A DNA stretch of 64,000 nucleotides, taken from Bolinopsis microptera. Taxonomy: Eukaryota; Ctenophora; Tentaculata; Lobata; Bolinopsidae. The notes beneath the pieces are model-generated. The model was not told the origin of the DNA and did no database searches. It saw nothing but the letters and a program-made list of their open reading frames with translations. The number at the start of each line of letters is the position of its first letter. Positions within the stretch are counted from its first letter, which is position 1. Made by a program: the position numbers and the translations under genes. Shown here piece by piece: positions 57,376 to 64,000 of this stretch. The DNA is taken from positions 22,771,603 to 22,835,602 of the forward strand of contig NC_087072.1 in NCBI RefSeq assembly GCF_026151205.1, read 5' to 3'.

Positions 57376-58452
57376 CAGTGACGTAACGAAAGGCCCTGCT
57401 GACCCCGCTGTGCAGGGGGACGCCGTCTTAGGGGGGCGCCAAATCGTCGTTTGAATGTGGGACAATTTCGAAAACTTAACTAAAGTACAGGGTGGGCCAA
57501 AAGTCAGTACCCATACGTTGGCCTTTATAGCTCAGTCACTGAGTGCCCAATTTAAATACTTCCTTCTGATATGACTTAGTACCACCACTGGTTCGAGGAA
57601 TTTGTCAACTCGAAAAATATTCGCGTTCATTTTTTTCAAATGGAGGTTCATTTTCACATTTATTTGATAGTTTGGATAGTTGGATCAAGCTTAATGTTAT
57701 TAAATTGTGTTTGGCCATTCGAATTACGTTTGTCCTGAAAGAATTAAAACTGTAGCTTCTCAGATGACCGAGATATGAAGCATAACGAGTTTATTCATTA
57801 CGTGTGATCAGGTGATTGGATTACCTAATCACGTGATAAGGTGACCCCGTTAACCACCCCGTTAAACATTATGGGAATTGTTAAGAGTGCCCAATTAAGG
57901 TGTCGTGTCACGGTGTCACATAATCACCCAGTCAATTTTGTTAACGAGATACAGAAAATGCTTGATAACTTCGTCATTTCTAATCCGTTTTGCCTCATGT
58001 TTTCAGATCATATGTAACATTTGATAATCTACCGTCTCTGAAAAAATTAGGCGTTCAGCATGTTCAGAGAAAACAATATAGGTGTTTTAATATTGAATGG
58101 GCGTGGTCTAAAATATTCGAATTTTCAAATTTTGACGACGGAATCCTCGAACCAGTAAGTACAGTATGCAATCTGCAAAGCAACAGCTCTCAAATATAAA
58201 ACACGGCGGAGCTATTAAGGCCAACGTATGGGTACTGACTTTTGGCCCACCCTGTACTAGCAAAACTGCGCGTTTTGCTCTAGATACACACTTTTTTAGA
58301 GATTTTTCCGGCGTATTCTTTAAAATCACCTAATTTGTTCAATTTTAGGGAGGGGCACCAAAAGGGGAGGGGGCACCAAAAGGGGAGGGGGCGCCAACAG
58401 GGGGGCGCTTTTTTTCGGCAGGGGGGCGCCAACAGGCAACGTTACGCCACTG
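57376..58452. mobile_element. hAT-like non-autonomous element with 8-bp TSD, carrying a nested insertion
   Basis: Left terminus CAGTGACGTAACG and right terminus (complement) CAGTGGCGTAACG form 13-bp TIRs with one mismatch. The flanks are an exact 8-bp duplication CACTGAAA (57368-57375 and 58453-58460), typical of hAT. Removing the nested mariner-like element leaves about 308 bp with no transposase. The right end contains tandem GGGGGCACCAAAAGGGGA-type units and GGCGCC blocks. Confidence 0.8.
57488..58254. mobile_element. Mariner-like non-autonomous element nested in the hAT-like element
   Basis: TIRs start CAGGGTGGGCCAAAAGTCAG and are near-identical for 46 bp (one mismatch), with diverged similarity to about 140 bp. 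TA lies on both sides (57486-57487 and 58255-58256). The 767-bp element has only a short frame (57990-58199) of unknown relation. Confidence 0.8.
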
Positions 58453-59068
58453 CACTGAAAGGTAGTTTGATTTGTGCCACGCCCTTCTGGGTACATTCTC
58501 TGTCACCATCCCTCAAATTATTTGTTTTTTTTTTTTAATTTGAAAATTCAATTAATTATTATATATATAAATCAAGCGTTACATTTCAGCCATGCAAAAT
58601 TACAATGACATATTTTGATATACTAATTGATAAATGGTGCTGCAATATAAGTTGCTTATTGTGTGGCCGGATGACAACTAACTAGAAAAGTTGGGGCCGT
58701 CTACCAAATTTGAATCAAAAACAATAGCAAGAAATCAAACATATATCATAAATAATTATAAGTATTTTGCTCATTATATAGTAGGTTGAAAGAATCAATG
58801 CTGTTGACAGGATGGATCACATGATTGTTGCAACATTTTCGGGGTGCATGTGGGTCCAGGGGTGTTAAAGAATTTATAATTTAAATTATAAAGATATTTT
58901 TGATGATTTCATGTTTTGATTTATTTTGATTTTATAATTTTATAAATGGCTCGCTTCTCCTGGCTAGATGCTCGTCAATATACTTCCCATAATTATTGAC
59001 CACAGTATCATTCCATATAAAATAAAGTGCATTAAAATATACATGAATTAAAATATACAAATATAATA

Positions 59069-60546
59069 CAGGGTGGCCCATAAGTGACTACCCACACGCA
59101 ACCTCTGAATAACTCACGTAATTCGTCTCCAAATTGCACCAAAATTTCAGAGATTATAGATATGGGTCAAACTTAGATTTCCTGAAAGTTTCGTAAGCCA
59201 CGCCCATTTACAGTGGGCGTGGCGTGACACTCCCTTTTTTTCACTATTGTCTTCATAAAATGAGAACGCTTTAAGCTAAGAACTCAAAATTTTTAACACA
59301 CATTTGGCTTGATAATTGAAAACTTTTCCAAAAGTTTCAAGTTCATTGGTTAAAATATGGCTGAGTTATGACCATTTTAAAATCCATCGGATATGTGATC
59401 CGAGCACTCAGTCATATTTGCACTCAATTAGTGATCTCGTCACCCAATCTGATCAAGAGTAAGGCGTTAGCGTGTATTAATGAGGTTCATTAGGCTTTGA
59501 TTGGATACCGATGATGACTTTGCTAGAAAGGAAAACACAAATTTTTAGGATAAATCAATAAATGAAATCAACTAATAAAAATTTCCACACAAAAACAATT
59601 CAATAATTTCAATTAAGATGTTCAAATTGTCGTCCCCCAGCTGCAATCACCTTGAGGCACCGCTTCTTCACACTCCGACAAGCGTTCGTAGCAAACGCTG
59701 GGTCCATATTATGGATGATGTCGATCAGGTGGTGCTTTAGCTGCGTGATGTTTGCAATAGGATATCTCTTATAGAGTTGGTCCTTCACCCACCCCCACAG
59801 GAAGAAGTCACACGGTGTAAGGTCAGGACTTCTAGCCGGCCAGTGTGTTCCAAGATGTTGTCCGATGGTTCTGTGGGCGAACTTGTTAGCGAGGAAATTC
59901 TGAACTGGTCGAACGATGTGAGGTCGAGCTCCATCCTGCATGAACCACCAGTCCGTGGTGAGGTAGGGGTTGTTGAAGGAGAACTGCGACAGATCAGGAT
60001 AAAACTTGTTCTCCAGCAGATCCATATAGCGAACTCCGTTGACTGTCACTCTACTTCCGTTTTCTTCGTAAAAGTAAGGTCCTAGGATTCCACGAGAACT
60101 GATGGCGCACCAGATCGTGACCTTTTCAGGAAAAGCAGGCTGCAACCAATCAAGCGGTGCATGTGAGCCAAACAGGCCATTAACCAAGTGACGAGATCAC
60201 TGACTGAGTGCTCGGATCACGTATCCGATGAGTTTTGAAATGGTCATAACTCAGCCATATTTTAACCAATGAACTTGAAACTTTGGGAAAGGTTTTCAAT
60301 TATCAAGCCAAATGTGTGCAAAAAATTTTGAGTTCTTAGCTTAAAGCGTTCTTATTTTATGAAGACAATAGTGAAAAAGAGGGAGTGTCACGCCACGCCC
60401 ACTGTAATTGGGCGTGGCTTACGAAACTTTCAGGAAATCTAAGTTTGACCCATATCTATAATCTCTGAAATTTTGGTGCAATTTGGAGACGAATTACGTG
60501 AGTTATTAAGAGGTTGCGTGTGGGTAGTCACTTATGGGCCACCCTG
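59069..60546. mobile_element. Tc1/mariner-superfamily element with long TIRs (DD41D type)
   Basis: Bounded by TA and by TIRs beginning CAGGGTGGCCCATAAGTGAC. The left TIR is 59069-59443 and the right 60188-60546, about 90% identical by eye. Between them lies only the C-terminal half of a transposase on the minus strand. The terminal sequence resembles that of the nested element at 57488-58254, but the interiors differ. Confidence 0.85.
59609..60187 (-). pseudogene. Truncated DD41D transposase
   Basis: The 192-residue frame begins with no ATG exactly at the inner edge of the right TIR. It shows EKVTIWCAIS, GILGPYFYEENG, VNGVRYMDLL, the second catalytic block WWFMQDGARPH (D85) and the third block HWPARSPDLTPCDFFLW (D127). 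The 41 residues between these aspartates give DD41D spacing, as described for rosa-like and Visitor families. The N-terminal DNA-binding domain and the first catalytic aspartate are absent, apparently by internal deletion, so the copy cannot make an active enzyme. Confidence 0.85.
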
Positions 60547-60846
60547 TACATAAATATATACAATAAAATGTACCATATCAATCACACCACTTTACATATT
60601 TGTGAAGCTAAGGTTCTTAGTTCATGAACATTTTCATTTGTCAAGCATATAACCAACATCTCCTGTCCCCTGACTGATAGTCCAGTTTCAGATAGAGATT
60701 GCCCATTATGTACTTCTTACCATTCCAAGATAACATTCCCCAAACTGAGTCAATATTGGAAGAAGTATTCTTGTTTGTATCTTCAAAAGTTTTCAAGTTG
60801 GTCAATGATTTCCAATGGTTGCCAGCTCCAGTTTAAAAAAGAAAAA

Positions 60847-60930
60847 GGGAGCCCTCACTCAGTACCAACGGCGCATGAAATCATACCGGTCAAGATAAAA
60901 TGTCTCATAAGGTGCTGAGTGGGGGCTCCC
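60847..60930. repeat. 20-bp inverted repeat with 44-nt spacer
   Basis: Left arm GGGAGCCCTCACTCAGTACC (60847-60866) and the complement of the right arm GGGAGCCCCCACTCAGCACC (60911-60930) differ at two positions. It could be a small MITE or a hairpin RNA. Confidence 0.7.
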
Positions 60931-62771
60931 CTCAGAGTACTACATTGGCTGTTATCTGACACTGTACTCTATGTATCAGTAAATAATAATTTAATTTCAG
61001 TCAGGTCATACACATAACTTTATACATTATTAAAATAATTTTAAAACTGTCCCGTCGGTCGTCTATCCCAGGAATGAGATCGAAGGCAACTGAAGTCTTC
61101 AGTCTCCTGCATACACAAAAAAGAATGTCAAAAGCATACTTGATTAGCATCATGTTGCTGCATCAGGATAGACCACAGATATCGATTGTACAGATTTTTC
61201 CACACACTGTGCTATTTTTAACATTTCCAATTGAGATGGTGTTGTAGATCATAGCGCTTCATGGGAGAATTTTGTCAACTTCTCTTTGTACACTATGCAC
61301 ATTTACCACAGCTGGTTTGAACAATAGCGGTGAATATGCCCCCAGCCTTGGCACTTGTTGCACTCTTTGACCCTCGACCTTATTTTTTACTGTTCCAAAA
61401 TGTAACGTTGATGGCAAAACTTTATCTTATCAGTGACCACTTTCATGATTGCTTCTCTGAACTCTTAAATCAAACTCAAAATCAGAATGATAGATATCAC
61501 CAACATGCAGTTCGAAGACACTACTGAATTGATAGAAGTAATAACATCGATCAGCCGGAATGTTTTACCCATCATTCTTGCAACAAAATAGTATCTTTTA
61601 TGAAGCTTGTATCTTTTATAGCCGTTCACAAAATACCACAAAGTAAGATTGGTTATGTAGGGTCCAGGGTCAACCCCATCAGGTACAGCAATAATTTGAC
61701 AAAATATGAGGTCTCCAAATTTAAAATAGCAGTTATCTATCAGTTATCTACAACCTCGATCAAAGCATCCTTACTAAAATAGAAAGTAACTTACTTTTGG
61801 GTTTATTCGCCCACGTGAATGACTTGTCAGACATAGAAATGTATTTACACTTATATATTAGCACTTATACAATATAACACTTATGTGCACTTATATCACT
61901 TACATTACATATTTTAAATTATTATATAAAATCATAAGTTTGTACTGTTTGGAGCTCTAAGGACCACTCTGTCTCGTAGGTTCGAGAATAGTAAGAGTAT
62001 CCTGTTCATTCATTATTATATCATTTTCCTATAATTGTATACAGTATACCAGACAAATGAGATGTACTCTCAATTTATTTTTGTCCACTAATGACCGCCA
62101 ATGTCCCATTATCCCATAAAGTTATTTGTTATATAGTAGCGTTGAAAGTATTAATATAAGTATTAATAGTATTAATATAAAACTTATATGTTTGCTAATG
62201 ATTGAAGTAGTCAGGAAGTGTTGTGGAATAAAAGGAGTAGGACACTGGAGCCTGACTGTGGACCTTCAATGTCCTGCACACTGTTGCATAATTATACCAA
62301 TCTCTTGATATATCTCCGAACTGTTCCATTTCTTGATACTTCTAGTTTTCTAGAATCGTATTGACGTGTGATGATATGATTTTTAAAAATTCTTCAGACT
62401 ATCAAGAGCTCATCACAATAGCCAGCATTTTGTTTAAACAGGTAACTTGCTTAAAATAAGATAAAGAGAAAGCCGAGTGTGTGATAACATGCATGGTACT
62501 GTGTTAATGCTTGTTGTTGTTAATAGTGAATAGTATGCATACAGCAACCAATCATGTCACATTTACAAGGTCACAATTCCTCTCAATTCATCTTAAACTC
62601 GAGTTAATACTCACCTCGATCAATGATCATTTTAATAAGTCAACCTTGTAACTTCTTTTAAATGTACATAGCGACTCTCTGCGACGTCTCTTTAATAAGA
62701 TATGCTCGACATACGAGATTTTAGATATTCATTTTGTCATTTTTTGTTGTTGATGACATTGGGTATTTGGG
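60931..62771. other. AT-rich sequence without a supportable gene
   Basis: Only short frames without motifs. Confidence 0.4.
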
Positions 62772-62872
62772 ATGTCGTGGGCCATTGAAAACAGAAGTCT
62801 GAGCTGCAGCTTTAGCGGCCGCAGCCTGAGACGGAACCGCAGTCTGAGCCGCAGTTTAAATGGAAATTTCAA
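62772..62872 (+). CDS. Possible first coding exon, Arg/Ser-rich
   Basis: From ATG at 62772 the frame is rich in RSLS-type repeats (ENRSLSCS, GRSLRRNRSLSRSLNG) and ends at a donor-like AA|GTAGGT. GC content rises locally. Its phase (2) does not fit the next candidate exon at 62947, so the two cannot be joined as drawn. The function is unknown. Confidence 0.35.
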
Positions 62873-62946
62873 GTAGGTTTCTCAGCTAATTCTTACCATT
62901 TTACTGTTTAATACCAACTCAGTGTTCATCTTTTTATTCTATCCAG

Positions 62947-63022
62947 TGAATGACTTTATAGAAGAGATGGTATCTTCGGTTGATTCTACTTGTCAAACAG
63001 ACTCTTGTGTCACCGCAACCCG
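62947..63022 (+). CDS. Possible coding exon at right end
   Basis: Bounded by TTCTATCCAG and by CG|GTAAGG. The frame reads NDFIEEMVSSVDSTCQTDSC, acidic and Ser/Thr-rich. It is too short to assign. Confidence 0.35.
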
Positions 63023-64000
63023 GTAAGGATCTTGTTGTTACAGCTATTACCTTACATTATAACAACAAGAAAGTGAGAGGATAATATATTATTCTGCCTT
63101 CCCCTCGGTCAATTTTAGAAACAATTACGAGTTACCTTTTCCTGTTCGAATTTTTTTTGATAATTTCAAGTTCCGACAAAATTAAATTAAAGCTTGTAAT
63201 ACATTTTGTCAGCAAATATCGAGGAAATCATTTTACACCCACATCAATCAAACGTTACCTTTTTGACAACTGATGCATATTAGTCGGTTGAACCTTGCAT
63301 ACTGGTTCGGGACGAGACTATTAAATTTTCTCTATATTTAGCTTCAAGGTACATTATGCATATAATAGAGAATATAAGTGAGAATTAATTAAATTAAGAG
63401 ACTAAGTTCATTAAATGACACAAAATCTTAAATCAGCGACTGGTCCATAGGGGGATGACTACATTTAAGTTAGTAGAAACTAGAAATTTTCGGGAAACGA
63501 TTTAAGTTTCGAGACATAAGGAGGTACAAATTTTCCGGAAAATATCAAATTGTTTAGGAGCTGTGTATCTAAATAATATTACAGCATATTGAACCAACTT
63601 ATAACCATAATGTAAGCTAATAACGAATCTGGGGGATCACGCATAATATGCTGAATACTCGCTTTAAAATCTATAAATTAGATCATAAAATTCTAAAATT
63701 ATTCTTCATGACATGTTCACTGTTCAAGACTAAATTTCTTATCGAAGTTAAGCGTATAAATTATTCAGATAAATTTCACGGTTTCTAAAGTCGTGCACAA
63801 TTAGTGCGAAATAGTTTGATTGTGGTCACGTCTCTCAATTCGCCCTTTTTATAGCAAGTCGTTAGTAACAAAACAAGTGATGAACAGCCAGGACTCCCCT
63901 TTGGTTACATGCACTATCTAAAATTCACCCCTAATTACGATCTGCAATAATAATAATCATCTCTAATCAATAGTTAGAGATGATGTTAGAATACTCATTA
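63023..64000. other. AT-rich sequence at the right edge
   Basis: No ORF, RNA gene or repeat that I can support. Confidence 0.4.

Overview
This is eukaryotic DNA from an animal, AT-rich and full of introns and transposable elements. Three host genes can be reconstructed from ORFs plus GT..AG splice sites with matching phases: a HERPUD-type ER-membrane ubiquitin-like protein (17400-21245, +), an SP17-like protein with an RIIa docking domain and a repetitive acidic tail (22461-25417, -), and a PH plus RasGEF exchange factor with at least nine exons over 25.5 kb (27446-52899, -). The gene types and the retroelement load suggest an invertebrate, perhaps a cnidarian; the species cannot be told from the sequence.

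Layout. 1-16.7 kb is a retrotransposon graveyard. It starts with a minus-strand LINE that leaves the window at the left edge. Its ORF1 fuses an AlkB-like 2OG-Fe(II) oxygenase to an SGNH esterase, and its ORF2 (open to base 1) starts with a PHD-type zinc finger before the endonuclease. Next come the 3' end of an opposing retroelement, a run of perfect stem-loops, a broken SGNH ORF, a LINE 3' fragment, an apparently intact LINE of the CR1/L2 type (about 6042-10690), broken LINE pieces, and a higher-order minisatellite (15.84-16.70 kb). 17.4-25.4 kb holds HERPUD and the convergent SP17-like gene. 27.4-52.9 kb is the PH-RasGEF gene; its introns carry a perfect (AC)n of about 345 bp, a (GA)n tract, long hairpins and a cluster of three CRE palindromes. 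53.5-60.5 kb is rich in DNA transposons: a short hAT-like element with an exact 8-bp target duplication that contains a nested mariner-like element, and a 1.48-kb DD41D Tc1/mariner element with TIRs of about 360 bp and a truncated transposase. The right end has two possible short exons of unknown genes.

The three host genes do not form an obvious pathway. HERPUD belongs to ER-associated degradation, the SP17-like protein probably to PKA/AKAP-type docking in sperm or cilia, and the PH-RasGEF protein to small-GTPase signalling. The least ordinary content is the AlkB-esterase ORF1 with the PHD-endonuclease ORF2, and the palindromic islands next to retroelement ends.
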